A stretch of DNA of 64,000 nucleotides, taken from assembly GCA_910584385.1 (NCBI GenBank), contig CAJUAK010000005.1, positions 65,237 to 129,236 of the forward strand, in the 5' to 3' direction. Source of the DNA: an uncultured Alphaproteobacteria bacterium. GTDB lineage: Bacteria; Pseudomonadota; Alphaproteobacteria; RF32; CAG-239. The position numbers were made by a program, and so were the translations under genes. Positions 42,742 through 52,344 of this stretch are shown here, piece by piece (within the stretch, counting starts at the first letter, position 1; each line of letters begins with the position of its first letter). The notes under the pieces were generated by a model that did not search any database, was not told where the DNA came from, and saw only the letters and a program-made list of their open reading frames with translations.

Positions 42742-43272
42742 CTAATCTTCTCTCGCAATATATTTAGGCGGTATAATTCCGCCCTTGATGACAAGCAAAT
42801 AATATGGAACAACCGTAAATCTCAAGCCTAATTTTTCATCGCATGCTGACCAATCGACCGGAAATGTGCCTATTTCATCAACAGAATTTAACTTTACCAA
42901 GATTTCATCGCAATTTTGCAGTAAGTCCTTATCTAAATCTGGTTTGAGTGCCGGTGAAATATAAACGGCTTCAATCAGCCCGTCCCTTTGCAAGGCGTCT
43001 ACATCTATTGAAAATAAATCGGCATTTTCAATAAAAGGCTTGAACATATTTATACTTTTTTCAGTCCATTTTATCGGCTCTGAAAATCCCCGAATGGCCC
43101 GACTGCGCCCTTCGAAGCAGTTTTCCATCCATTCAACTATTTTTTCATGTGTCGTTTCGCTGCCGGTTCTTTTATAATAATAACGTAAATCAGCTTGGGG
43201 ATTGCATGCAAATGACAAGATGCCTTCCTGTAAAGCGGTATTTCCCTTTGATATGTAATGGTAAAGCTTCAT
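42742..43272 (-). CDS. Protein of unknown function, LYHYISKGN N-terminus
   Basis: A 176-residue soluble protein with no signal peptide or membrane segment. The N-terminal LYHYISKGNTALQEGI stretch looks like the opening of families whose first strand carries an H-Y-x motif, such as ADP-ribosyltransferase-like folds, but no second motif confirms that. It has a well-formed composition and balanced codon use. It stands alone between a gap and a terminator. No function is assigned. Confidence 0.65.
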   Translation of the reverse strand: MKLYHYISKGNTALQEGILSFACNPQADLRYYYKRTGSETTHEKIVEWMENCFEGRSRAIRGFSEPIKWTEKSINMFKPFIENADLFSIDVDALQRDGLIEAVYISPALKPDLDKDLLQNCDEILVKLNSVDEIGTFPVDWSACDEKLGLRFTVVPYYLLVIKGGIIPPKYIARED

Positions 43273-43291
43273 TTTTTCTTCCTGATTATAA

Positions 43292-43319
43292 AAAAATGGC
43301 TCGCTCCGGAGCCATTTTT
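43292..43319 (-). terminator. Terminator of the minus-strand YejEF/HD gene string
   Basis: AAAAATGGCTC pairs with GAGCCATTTTT (11 base pairs) around GCTCCG, with T runs on both strands. Confidence 0.9.
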
Positions 43320-43331
43320 CTGATTATAAGC

Positions 43332-43670
43332 TTATCCTCTGAAAATAACACGGACTAAATTTATAAAGTAAGCAATTGTTAAGAAAGCAAAAGCCATCAT
43401 CAGCGTGCTTTCTATGCCAATGCTGCTGTTGTGCCAAACAAGCCACTGAACCAAAACTGCGTCAATCAATCCGCAGATTACCAAGCTGAGCCAATAGCGC
43501 TTGCCGGTTGCAACAAAGGTAAAAATCAAAGCCGGAACGGCAATCCATACATTGCGCATCAAGCGGATTGTCTTATCCACGAAGTTAATGATTTGAGGAA
43601 TGTTTAGGATATAACCGGCCAAAATAACACAAATGGCTACGGCCAAGATTAAAAAATAAGTTTTTTTCAT
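43332..43670 (-). CDS. Small four-helix membrane protein
   Basis: A 112-residue protein with about three to four hydrophobic segments (near 5-25, 38-55, 60-78 and 88-108). No family is recognised. Its start overlaps the stop of the HD nucleotidase gene by 4 bases and it is the last gene before the terminator. Confidence 0.68.
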   Translation of the reverse strand: MKKTYFLILAVAICVILAGYILNIPQIINFVDKTIRLMRNVWIAVPALIFTFVATGKRYWLSLVICGLIDAVLVQWLVWHNSSIGIESTLMMAFAFLTIAYFINLVRVIFRG

Positions 43671-44203
43671 TTTATTTTCCTTTCTGTTAAATTATCTAAA
43701 ACTTCAAGAATCAAAGGATGCTGCTTGGCATGATATAACCAGTTTCGGCAATTTCCAAGAAATTCGGGAATTAATTGCACAGGAGAACGCTGATTTTTAT
43801 CATAATAGGCTGCCTGCATAACACATTCAATTTTATCAAGGCCTTTAACAAAGCGCGCTTCAGGCGTGATTTGCGCTTCAAATTCATTAAAGAGCTCTAA
43901 AAATTCTGAATTACCCAGCTCCCTGCTCAACCTTTGCGCAGCTTCCCTTTCCAACCGGGGCTTGTCAGCCAGGTTTGCATCGCAAGGCGTTATGTCTCCG
44001 GCATAAATTTCTTGCAAATCATGAACAATGGCTAATTTTAAACATTTTTCCTTATCCAAATTATCCGGCGTAAGCAAAAATGCCAGCAGTGCAACGCCAA
44101 AGCTGTGATCTGCAACAGATTCCGGAGAAGAAACATTCCTTTTACACCATCCGGAGCGTTTTAAATCTTTAAATTTTCCGATAATATCAATAAGTTGTTC
44201 CAT
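43667..44203 (-). CDS. HD-domain 5'-deoxynucleotidase-like protein (YfbR/HDDC2 type)
   Basis: A 178-residue HD phosphohydrolase. SVADHSFGVALLAF supplies the first histidine (H33), LAIVHDLQEIYAGDI the HD pair (H61, D62), and a late aspartate lies in GLDKIECVMQAA. The pattern and length fit the YfbR/HDDC2 group, which dephosphorylate deoxynucleoside monophosphates. It overlaps the yejF-like gene by one base. Confidence 0.85.
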   Translation of the reverse strand: MEQLIDIIGKFKDLKRSGWCKRNVSSPESVADHSFGVALLAFLLTPDNLDKEKCLKLAIVHDLQEIYAGDITPCDANLADKPRLEREAAQRLSRELGNSEFLELFNEFEAQITPEARFVKGLDKIECVMQAAYYDKNQRSPVQLIPEFLGNCRNWLYHAKQHPLILEVLDNLTERKIK

Positions 44204-45777
44204 TATAATGACGCCTTTATTAATTCCCGGGTATATTTTTCCTTGGGATGCTCAAAAACTTCATCTGCCGGCGCTTTTTCAATAAAATGCCCGTCTTTCA
44301 TAACAGCAATAGTATCGGAAAGTGATTTTATGGCCTGCATATTATGGGATATGAAAACATAAGCAATATTTCTTTCCTTTTGAATTTGCTGCAATAATTT
44401 TAAAATCTGTATTTGAATGGTTACATCCAGCGCTGATGTTGGTTCGTCCAGTATTAAAATTTCAGGTTCAACAATCAAGGCTCTTGCAATGGCAATCCGC
44501 TGCCTTTGTCCGCCGGAAAATTCATGGGGATATTTATTGACCGTTTCATTAGACAGCCCGACTTCTTTCAACACTTTCATTATCTTTTCCAGGCGTTCCT
44601 TTTCCGTTAAATCCGGAAAATGCACCAGCAGCCCCTCGCCTATGATTTCAGCAGCGCTCATCCTCGGATTTAAAGAGTTAAACGGATCCTGGAATACAAT
44701 TTGAACTTTTCTTCTTAGCTCTTTGTTTTTGTTGTTATATTTTATTTCCTTCCCTTTTAGGAATATCTTCCCCTCATAGGGTATCAGGCGGCTTACGGCC
44801 AAAGCCAATGTGCTTTTTCCGGAACCGGATTCACCGACTATTCCCAGAGTTTGCCCTCTGTTAAGCGAAAAAGACACCTTATTAACGGCGGTGAAAAAAG
44901 TCTTGGGTTTTCCCCAAAAATTAAATGAAGTTGGAAATTTTACGCTTAAATTTTTAACTTCCAAAACAATCTCATTATTTTCTTTCTTTACATTTTTCAA
45001 AGGATTAAATGACGATATTAATTCTTTAGTGTAATTATTTTCAGGAGAGGAGAAAATATTACCGGTGGTGCCGCTTTCTATTAATTTCCCATTCTTCATA
45101 ACTATTATTTTATCAGCAATCTTTTTGACTAATTGCAAATCATGGCTGATAAAAATAATTGCCATTCCCATTTTCTTTTGTAAATTTATAAGCAAATCAA
45201 CAACTTGCGCTTGTATTGTAACATCGAGCGCCGTGGTGGGTTCATCAGCAATCAAAATCTCCGGTTTGTTGGCAATGGCCATTGCAATCATTACCCTTTG
45301 CCTTTGTCCGCCGGAAAGCTGGTGCGGATAAGCATCCATCTTTTGCCTGGCATTTGGAATTCCGGTTAATTTTAATAAATTAAGCGTTTCTTTTTGCGCC
45401 GCTTCTTTGCTTAGATTTTGGTGCTGCATAATCATTTCTGCAATTTGCCGCCCTATTTTATGCAAAGGGTTAAGCGAAGATAACGGCTCTTGAAAAATAA
45501 ACGATATTTTACTGCCTCGGAGTTTGGGAAGCCGGCTGTTGTTAATCAGTTCTTCGCCATGAAATTTAATGGAGCTTTGGGGCGAATGAAAAGCTTTCGG
45601 ATAAGGAAGCAACCCTAAAATTGAAAGGGCCGTAACGGATTTTCCGGAGCCGGATTCACCGACTATTCCTAAAATTTCCCCTTTTTTTAAGGTGAAAGAT
45701 ATATTCTCAGCTGCCAGAAATTTTTCACCATTCTGGTTAAAGCCAACCGTTAAATCTTTTACTTCCAACAAATCCAT
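44203..45777 (-). CDS. yejF: Peptide ABC transporter ATP-binding protein, YejF-like
   Basis: A 524-residue fused double ATPase of an oligopeptide-type ABC importer. Each half has a Walker A GESGSGKS, a signature (LSGGQRQR and FSGGQRQR) and a Walker B (ILIADEPTTALD and ILILDEPTSALD). In E. coli YejF powers YejABEF uptake of peptides, including microcin C. It overlaps the stop of the yejE-like gene by one base. Confidence 0.9.
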   Translation of the reverse strand: MDLLEVKDLTVGFNQNGEKFLAAENISFTLKKGEILGIVGESGSGKSVTALSILGLLPYPKAFHSPQSSIKFHGEELINNSRLPKLRGSKISFIFQEPLSSLNPLHKIGRQIAEMIMQHQNLSKEAAQKETLNLLKLTGIPNARQKMDAYPHQLSGGQRQRVMIAMAIANKPEILIADEPTTALDVTIQAQVVDLLINLQKKMGMAIIFISHDLQLVKKIADKIIVMKNGKLIESGTTGNIFSSPENNYTKELISSFNPLKNVKKENNEIVLEVKNLSVKFPTSFNFWGKPKTFFTAVNKVSFSLNRGQTLGIVGESGSGKSTLALAVSRLIPYEGKIFLKGKEIKYNNKNKELRRKVQIVFQDPFNSLNPRMSAAEIIGEGLLVHFPDLTEKERLEKIMKVLKEVGLSNETVNKYPHEFSGGQRQRIAIARALIVEPEILILDEPTSALDVTIQIQILKLLQQIQKERNIAYVFISHNMQAIKSLSDTIAVMKDGHFIEKAPADEVFEHPKEKYTRELIKASL

Positions 45778-46823
45778 TATGCGTTCTTTCTACTGTCAAA
45801 AGCGTCGCGCACGCCTTCTCCGATAAAAATTAATAAGGAAAGCAGGCTGGAAAGCACAATAAATATTGTTATTCCAATCCATGGCGCTTGCAAATTATCC
45901 TTGCCCTGCCGGACTAAATCTCCAAGCGACGGATAATCATGCGGCAGTCCTAAGCCCAAAAAATCTAACGCGGTCAATGCAACAATCGCCTCTGAAAGGA
46001 TAAAAGGGAGAAAGCTCAGCGCTGCGGTAACGGCATTGGGGAGAATATGCTTATATATAATTCTGAAATCGCTTACGCCAAGGGCTTTGGCGGCCATGAC
46101 AAATTCAAAATTGCGTGTTCTCAAAAATTCTGCGCGAACCACGCCGGTCAGGTTCATCCATGAGAAAAAAAGCAGGATTATAAGCAGGCTCCAAAATCCG
46201 GGAACAAATATGCTGGCAACAATAATTAAGATAAACAGCTGCGGCAAAGATTCCCAAATTTCCATAAAACGCTGAAAGAAAATATCTATTTTTCCGCCGA
46301 AATAGCCCTGCACTGCCCCAGCGAAAATACCAATAACCGAAGAGAAAAATGTAAGCGTAAAAGCAAAAAATATTGATAGGCGCAGGCCGTATAAAATCCG
46401 GGCAAGGATATCCCTTCCCTCATCATCCGTCCCAAGCCAGTGTTTTGCATCAGGTGCCGCCGGGGCCGGTTCTTCAAGCTCGTAATCTACCGTATTAAAG
46501 GAAAAAGGGATAAGCGGCATAACCATCCAGCCGTTTTCATTTATATTTTGTTGCAAAAAGGCATCTTTATAATCGGCGGCGGTTGGAAAATCCCCTCCGA
46601 AATCCTTATCCGTATAGGTTTGAAAAAGCGGATAATAAAAGCTTCCCTTATATCTGACCAGCAACGGCTTATCATTTGCCAGAAATTCGGCCAAAAGCGT
46701 TAAAAGAAAAACAATTAAAAAAATAATCAAAGAATAAGCCGCGCGCTTATTCTGCCAAAAGGCAAACAAGCGCCTTTGGTTAAGAGGAGACAGCCGCTTA
46801 AACACCTTATTGAGGCATTTCAT
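45777..46823 (-). CDS. yejE: Peptide ABC transporter permease, YejE-like
   Basis: A 348-residue inner-membrane permease of the DppC/OppC class with an N-terminal anchor (about 28-50), a periplasmic stretch, then five helices. The permease loop motif is ALGVSDFRIIYKHILPNA (EAA-like). Features such as LGTDDEGRDILARILYG and GLPHDYPSLGDL place it with YejE. The partner permease YejB and the binding protein YejA are absent from this window. The gene starts inside the last 17 bases of the upstream membrane protein. Confidence 0.88.
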   Translation of the reverse strand: MKCLNKVFKRLSPLNQRRLFAFWQNKRAAYSLIIFLIVFLLTLLAEFLANDKPLLVRYKGSFYYPLFQTYTDKDFGGDFPTAADYKDAFLQQNINENGWMVMPLIPFSFNTVDYELEEPAPAAPDAKHWLGTDDEGRDILARILYGLRLSIFFAFTLTFFSSVIGIFAGAVQGYFGGKIDIFFQRFMEIWESLPQLFILIIVASIFVPGFWSLLIILLFFSWMNLTGVVRAEFLRTRNFEFVMAAKALGVSDFRIIYKHILPNAVTAALSFLPFILSEAIVALTALDFLGLGLPHDYPSLGDLVRQGKDNLQAPWIGITIFIVLSSLLSLLIFIGEGVRDAFDSRKNA

Positions 46824-49080
46824 CTGGTTTCACCTCAATCGGGGTTGGAGAAGCTATTGTTATTTCCTGCGGCGTTTCAATGACTTCTGTTTCGGGCTCG
46901 GCCTCCTCTTCTGCGCTGACAGGCACAGGCTTGATTTCCTTTACTTCTTCAGTCGGGCTGGCTGTTATTTCCTCTATTTTATTGCCCTCTATTACTTTTA
47001 CGGAAACTTCAGGTTCAATTTCTTCTGCTTCTTCCGTGTTAACGGCTTCAGAAAAGGCTTTTATTTCTTTTTCCATATCTTTCTGCCCTTCTTCCGTTAA
47101 GGTTGGTTTTCCATTGAAGAAATTATCAATAGTTTCTTTCTTAATTTTTTCAAAGCTGTTTTGTTGAAGCTCTTTTAATTTTATATCTGATGCCGGATTT
47201 TTTTGAACCCATTCTTCATACCATTTTTGAAAAGGTGCCACAGATAAAGCCAGATTTTCTTTTTTTATCGTTTCCGCTTTAATTTGGCTCAATAACTGCC
47301 CTTTGGCCAAATCGTGCAGATTAAGCTCTTTTAGTTCGGCACATTGCGGGGCTTTGAACAGATATTCTTTTATTATATTTGAAGCCAGGCAAAGCTTGTC
47401 ATTGATTTCGCTTTCTTTTTTGAACGGATCGCGAATTGCTAAAAGCGCCTGGTTGTTGTTTTTAAAGTTTTCAATAAAATCATCATCGTTTCTTATGCCC
47501 AGCCTGTTGTTTCGGCTATTTAAACTCTGCAAAACAATAACGCTTTTATCCAAAATTCCTTCTTGTTGCAGCTTTTGCAAAAACTCTTGCAATTTTCCAT
47601 ACAGGCAGCTGACCTGCTGGTTGTATGCCTTCACCAAGTGGTTCATATCCTGCTGTTTCACCCAATCCTGGTCTTGCTGGTATACCCACTCTCTGGCGGG
47701 TTTGACGTGGCAGAATTCATCATAAATATATGCGTTAGAAGGCATATCCACAAAAGCAAAAAAGGCGTGGCTGCTTTTGTCTTTTTCAATATCTTCGGCG
47801 ATAATATCCAGTGTTTTTAAGGAATTGACCACATAAAAGTTATTTGTTGAATACCCGAGAAGCGGCGTTTCTTTTACTTTAACAAAAGGCTTTAACCCTT
47901 CGTAAACAAACCCTAAATTAGTAAACAGCCCGCTGCTTTCCAGCCATTCTGCCACTAAAAATTCCGTTTTTGCAAATGGCGAAAGATTTAAAGCATCCAG
48001 ATTAATCGGCAAATTTTGTTTTTTTACGCATTTGTTTATGCTGTCCAACTGGTTCGAGCATAGTTCCAAACCTCTGGACTGATAAACGCTTATATTATAT
48101 TTCGCCTTTTTGAAACTGTTAAATAACTGATTGTTTTTTAGGTATAAATATTGGTTTGATAGATCATCAAAATTCCAGAGGCTGTTTAATGAAACCAAAT
48201 TGAGCAGATTATTTCCAATATCTTCGGGCAATGTTCCGGGATTTAACGTTTGAACAATATTTAAAAACGGGTTTTCTTCACGCACATAAGCATTCGGATA
48301 TAACACAAACCTGTTCAGGCTGTAAAATCCTAACTGGTTCTTATGGCTCTGCTCTATTTGCGCCAAGGTTTCGCCCGTTAAAAATTTATTATTAGCCCAT
48401 GCATCGGATTGGTTTAAGGTTCCTAATTCAGGCAAGCCGATGTAAATGAAATATTTTGCGTTGCTGTTGGCAATGGCTTGCGGCTTTGTCTGATGGGTAA
48501 CCCGGAAGTCTTTTCCATTTTTTTGAGCCGAAAAATAAGTGTCTGTTCCCACGCCAATGCCTATCAACAGCAAAATTCCCGTAAAATAAGCCTGCGTGGC
48601 GCGCGATGAAAAGCTCAACAGGCCGAATAAAACAATGGCAAGGGCACCAATAACAATATAATGCGAGCCATGCATAAACAAATTTCCGGTATCTGCGCCA
48701 AAATAATTGCTTATCAGCCCATAAAGCATTGCATCTTTATTAAACAAGGCAAATTGATTTAAAAATGCCAAAGCAATGCATGAAAACAACAGCGTTACGA
48801 TTAAATTCTGCAAAGAATATGAAAATGAGAACAGAAAAATTATGGATACAGAAAAGATGGAAATGCCTGCCAAGACATATAAGAATTCCGGAGAAATCTG
48901 GTGATTTTCCTGAAAAATGCCATAGCTTCCCGCATTTGCAAATAAAATGAAGTCTATTGACAGCAGGGAAATGATTATCAAGCTTTTGCATACTAAATTA
49001 AACAGAAATCCGCTCCATGGGCGGGGTGCGGATTTTTTCTTGCTCTTTCCGCGTTTTTCACTCAGATATATATCCTGCAT
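46807..49080 (-). CDS. Large membrane protein with a degenerate sulfatase-like domain
   Basis: A 757-residue protein with five to six N-terminal membrane helices (about residues 30-180), a large periplasmic region (about 195-620) and an acidic, Pro/Glu-rich tail (about 660-757). The layout resembles membrane-bound alkaline phosphatase-superfamily enzymes such as phosphoethanolamine or glycerophosphate transferases, with a VIVLQSLNSRNN stretch where these keep SDHG-like residues, but the catalytic Thr/Ser and metal ligands are not evident. It overlaps the yejE-like gene by 17 bases and appears to lead this operon. Confidence 0.6.
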   Translation of the reverse strand: MQDIYLSEKRGKSKKKSAPRPWSGFLFNLVCKSLIIISLLSIDFILFANAGSYGIFQENHQISPEFLYVLAGISIFSVSIIFLFSFSYSLQNLIVTLLFSCIALAFLNQFALFNKDAMLYGLISNYFGADTGNLFMHGSHYIVIGALAIVLFGLLSFSSRATQAYFTGILLLIGIGVGTDTYFSAQKNGKDFRVTHQTKPQAIANSNAKYFIYIGLPELGTLNQSDAWANNKFLTGETLAQIEQSHKNQLGFYSLNRFVLYPNAYVREENPFLNIVQTLNPGTLPEDIGNNLLNLVSLNSLWNFDDLSNQYLYLKNNQLFNSFKKAKYNISVYQSRGLELCSNQLDSINKCVKKQNLPINLDALNLSPFAKTEFLVAEWLESSGLFTNLGFVYEGLKPFVKVKETPLLGYSTNNFYVVNSLKTLDIIAEDIEKDKSSHAFFAFVDMPSNAYIYDEFCHVKPAREWVYQQDQDWVKQQDMNHLVKAYNQQVSCLYGKLQEFLQKLQQEGILDKSVIVLQSLNSRNNRLGIRNDDDFIENFKNNNQALLAIRDPFKKESEINDKLCLASNIIKEYLFKAPQCAELKELNLHDLAKGQLLSQIKAETIKKENLALSVAPFQKWYEEWVQKNPASDIKLKELQQNSFEKIKKETIDNFFNGKPTLTEEGQKDMEKEIKAFSEAVNTEEAEEIEPEVSVKVIEGNKIEEITASPTEEVKEIKPVPVSAEEEAEPETEVIETPQEITIASPTPIEVKPDEMPQ

Positions 49081-49146
49081 GAGCTATCTTTCAATTATAA
49101 ATTAGGCCTGTTCATATATAAGCATAGTTTATTTTACATTTAAAGC

Positions 49147-49183
49147 AAAAATCCCCGGCTGTTGCATAACTGCCGGGGATTTT
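49147..49183 (-). terminator. Terminator of rpsD
   Basis: AAATCCCCGGC pairs with GCCGGGGATTT around a 12-base loop, with T runs on the minus strand. It lies directly after the rpsD stop codon. Confidence 0.88.
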
Positions 49184-49198
49184 CTGAATTTTTCCAGA

Positions 49199-49810
49199 TT
49201 ATCTGGAGTAGAATTCGATAACCAGATTCGGTTCCATAACAGAAGCGTAAGGAACATCATCGAATTTCGGAACAAATGTGTATTTAGAAGTTAATTTTTT
49301 GGTATCTACTTCCAAATAGCCCGGAATGTCATGAACGCTGGATTCAACAGCGGCAACAACCATCGGCATTTGTTTTGATTTTTCGCGAACTTCAATAACA
49401 TCGCCAACTTTAACCATGTAAGAAGGAATATTTACCTTCTTGCCGTTAACCAAGACATGTCCGTGGTTAACAAATTGGCGGGATGCAAAAATAGTCGGTA
49501 CAAATTTTGATTTGTATACCAAATTATCCAAACGAGATTCCAAAATGCCGATTAAGTTTTCAGCAGCATCGCCTGAACGGCGGATTGCTTCGGCATAATA
49601 TTTGCGGAATTGTTTTTCAGAAACATTGCCATAGTAAGTTTTCAACTTTTGTTTGGCATGCAATTGCTCACCGTAGTCTGTCGGTTTTTTTCTTCTTTGT
49701 CCGTGCTGTCCGGGAGCATATTCCCTTCTGGCAACAGAACTGTTCGGGTTGCCCCAAATCACGCCATATTGGCGTTCTTTTTTCTTCTTTGCAGAAACAA
49801 TACTCTTCAT
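49199..49810 (-). CDS. rpsD: 30S ribosomal protein S4
   Basis: A 203-residue small-subunit assembly protein. [19 protein letters not shown] is the bacterial S4 N-terminal landmark, [20 protein letters not shown] follows, and the S4 RNA-binding domain with [15 protein letters not shown] and [18 protein letters not shown] spans about 90-155. It is a single gene with its own terminator, as usual for rpsD standing apart from the S10/alpha operons in alphaproteobacteria. The N-terminus is somewhat shorter and more divergent than usual. Confidence 0.95.
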   Translation of the reverse strand: MKSIVSAKKKKERQYGVIWGNPNSSVARREYAPGQHGQRRKKPTDYGEQLHAKQKLKTYYGNVSEKQFRKYYAEAIRRSGDAAENLIGILESRLDNLVYKSKFVPTIFASRQFVNHGHVLVNGKKVNIPSYMVKVGDVIEVREKSKQMPMVVAAVESSVHDIPGYLEVDTKKLTSKYTFVPKFDDVPYASVMEPNLVIEFYSR

Positions 49811-49999
49811 TATTTTATCCTTTAATCAGGTTTAACATTATTGTCCCGGTAGTTTCGTTAATGCGAACGGGGCTTTTTTGCCCTCTTTCCCGGAAGTAAA
49901 TCGTAATCTATAATAAATAAAAAACAAATGCAAGCAAAAAATTACTGGATTTTTCAATTGTTTCCCGTTAAAATCTGCTGTGATAAACGGAGCTTATGG

Positions 50000-51733
50000 A
50001 TGTCTTACGATTATATGCTGCAGCAGGCGGTTGCCCTGCATGACAAAGGAGAGCTCGACGAAGCTGAAAAATTATATCGGCAGATATTGGAAGCTGTTCC
50101 CGATCAGCCTGACGTTTTAAATCTTTTGGGGCTGGTTGCACAAGAAAAAGGCATTCATAATGAAGCTGTGCAGCTTTTTTACAGGGCAATAAAACAAAAA
50201 CCGGATCAAGCCCCCTACTATTTTAACCTGGCCTTATCGCTCCGGATGTTAAAAAAACATCTTGAAGCATTGGAATATTTTGACAAGGTTTTATCCCTGC
50301 AAGCCGGAATTAAAGAAGTTTATATCCAAAAAGCCCTTATATACCAGGAAACCGGACAAATTGAGCTTGCCCGCCAAAACTATCAGAACGCCATTGATTT
50401 GGACAGCTCCTGCAACGAAGCAAAAATCAGGCTGGCAGCCACTTATAATGATGACAAAGCTTTGCCTTTGCTGTCTGATTTATCTGAAAACCCTTTAGGG
50501 GCTTATTACCTGTCATTAATTTACATGCGAAAAAATGATTTTGACAAGGCGTTGCTATATGCCCTGAAAGCAAATAATGCCGCCCCGCATGCCGATGAGA
50601 TAAAAGTTGTCCTGGGGCAGATTATGGCGACAAAGCAGGATGATTCCTCATCTGAAACATGGTTTAAAAAAGCCCTTGTTTTGAATCCCCGCAACCAAGC
50701 CGCCTTAATCGGCTTGGCCAATTTATATGCAAAGCAAAATTCTGAAGATGCCGAAGCCTTATATTTGCGCCTGCTTGATGTTGAACCCGGAAATTTGGAC
50801 GCCCATATTAACTATGCGGCTTTTTTACACCGGCAAAAGCGCCTTGCCGAAGCTTTGGAAGAATACCGAAAAGCCGTGATTATTAATCCGGACCTGCCGG
50901 AAACAAATTATAACCTGGCATTGGTTTTAAAAGATGCTGATGAAAAAGAAGAAGCTTTGGCCCTGCTGTTTAAGACCTTGGAAAAACTTCCCGAAAAGCT
51001 TGAGATATCACAAGCCATCAGCGAAACGCTCCTGCTTTTGCACCGCGGCGGGCAAAAGGAATATGCTGAAAAAATTGCCGCAAACTGGGTAAAAAGCTAT
51101 CCGGAAAACCATTTTGCACGGCATGTCTTAGCCGCACTGACTGGAGAAAAAATTGAGACTGATAAAATTTATACTGAGAATCTCTTTGAACTTTTTGCTG
51201 ATAATTACGAATTGGTTATGTCGCTTTTGGATTATTCAGTTCCGATGGCTATGGGACGAATTCTTGGAAATGCTCAAGGTACCATTGTGGATTTGGGGTG
51301 TGGTTCGGGGCTGGCTGGAAAAGCTCTTAAAACTCCTCAAAATCAAATCATAGGCGTTGACATTTCTCAAAAAATGTTGGAAAAGGCCAAAGAAAAAAAT
51401 ATCTACAGCGACCTGATATGCATGGATATTGCGGATTATCTTAAAACCCGTCCCTGCGCCGATTATTTTATTGCCGCCGATGTTTTCAACTATCTGGGCG
51501 ATCTATCCGAAATTATTGCGCTGCTGAAAAATAAAAAAATATGTTTTTCAGTTGAAACATCTGCCGAATGCCCTGACTATCAACTGAGCAGCAGCGGAAG
51601 ATACCTCCACAACCCCGAATATATCCAAAAACTTTTACAAGAAAACGGTTTCTCCAATATTTATGAGGAAGACATTGCCTTGCGCAAAGAAGACGGCCTC
51701 CCCGTCCAGGGGAAAATTTATTTTGCACAATAA
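50000..51733 (+). CDS. TPR-repeat protein with a C-terminal methyltransferase domain
   Basis: A 577-residue fusion. The first ~400 residues hold about nine TPR units, such as ALHDKGELDEAEKLYRQILE and AYYLSLIYMRKNDFDKALLY. The C-terminal ~170 residues form a class I SAM-dependent methyltransferase with motif I IVDLGCGSGLAGKAL and motif II GVDISQKMLEKAKEKN. The TPRs probably bind a protein substrate or a complex. The ATG at 50000 is chosen because GGAG lies 7 bases upstream and the first TPR begins there. The substrate is unknown. Confidence 0.85.
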   Translation: MSYDYMLQQAVALHDKGELDEAEKLYRQILEAVPDQPDVLNLLGLVAQEKGIHNEAVQLFYRAIKQKPDQAPYYFNLALSLRMLKKHLEALEYFDKVLSLQAGIKEVYIQKALIYQETGQIELARQNYQNAIDLDSSCNEAKIRLAATYNDDKALPLLSDLSENPLGAYYLSLIYMRKNDFDKALLYALKANNAAPHADEIKVVLGQIMATKQDDSSSETWFKKALVLNPRNQAALIGLANLYAKQNSEDAEALYLRLLDVEPGNLDAHINYAAFLHRQKRLAEALEEYRKAVIINPDLPETNYNLALVLKDADEKEEALALLFKTLEKLPEKLEISQAISETLLLLHRGGQKEYAEKIAANWVKSYPENHFARHVLAALTGEKIETDKIYTENLFELFADNYELVMSLLDYSVPMAMGRILGNAQGTIVDLGCGSGLAGKALKTPQNQIIGVDISQKMLEKAKEKNIYSDLICMDIADYLKTRPCADYFIAADVFNYLGDLSEIIALLKNKKICFSVETSAECPDYQLSSSGRYLHNPEYIQKLLQENGFSNIYEEDIALRKEDGLPVQGKIYFAQ

Positions 51734-51761
51734 AAACAGGCCGCACACAAGATGCAGCCTG
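51732..51761 (-). terminator. Terminator of the outer-membrane barrel gene
   Basis: On the minus strand CAGGCTGCA pairs with TGCGGCCTG (one wobble) around a 7-base loop, followed by TTTTT. It overlaps the end of the TPR-methyltransferase gene. Confidence 0.7.
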
Positions 51762-51786
51762 CCTTTAAGAATTTACACCAGCATAA

Positions 51787-52344
51787 TTAGAATGTGTATC
51801 TTACACCAGCTGTCAATTCTTCAACATATTTGATGCTGTCGGCACCGATGTAGCCGTAACGTCCCATTACACGGGCGGCAAAGTGATCGGTGAAGTTATA
51901 CTGGGCACCGATACCGGCACGGTAACCGACACGGGTTGTGGTAACTTTATTGTCAACATTCTTCATGTCAAAGTCATAAATACCAAGACCCAAAGAACCT
52001 AACAAGTTGAATTTGCCTTCGCAACCCATCGGCAGGTAGCCGTACATATCCAAACCATAAGCATTGTACTGTGATTTGTATGTGTTGTCGTCACGATGTT
52101 TCTTTCTTTCGCCTGTCTGTTGGAAAAAGGCTTCCAAACCTACGTTTTCGCCCATTTCAACACCGGCGTTAATGATTCCTGAATTGAACTTGTTGTCATA
52201 GCTGTTCAATCCTTTTTTCAAGCCAGCTTTTGAATAGGCATAATCAATACCAACATAAGGTTTAAATTCCATAAATTCTTTTGCGTTTGCCTGGAAAGCA
52301 AAAAGGCATGCGGCGCCAGCTAAAAGTAATGTTGTTTTCTTCAT
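51787..52344 (-). CDS. Outer-membrane beta-barrel protein
   Basis: A 185-residue exported protein. The signal peptide is MKKTTLLLAGAACLFAFQANA with cleavage after ANA. Alternating polar and aromatic strands follow (KPYVGIDYAYSK, GYRAGIGAQYNFTDHFAARV), ending in AGVRYTF with a terminal phenylalanine as needed for BAM insertion. The size fits an eight-stranded OmpA/opacity-type barrel. The start at 52344 is preferred because GGAG lies 9 bases upstream; two nearer in-frame ATGs have poor spacing. Confidence 0.85.
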   Translation of the reverse strand: MKKTTLLLAGAACLFAFQANAKEFMEFKPYVGIDYAYSKAGLKKGLNSYDNKFNSGIINAGVEMGENVGLEAFFQQTGERKKHRDDNTYKSQYNAYGLDMYGYLPMGCEGKFNLLGSLGLGIYDFDMKNVDNKVTTTRVGYRAGIGAQYNFTDHFAARVMGRYGYIGADSIKYVEELTAGVRYTF

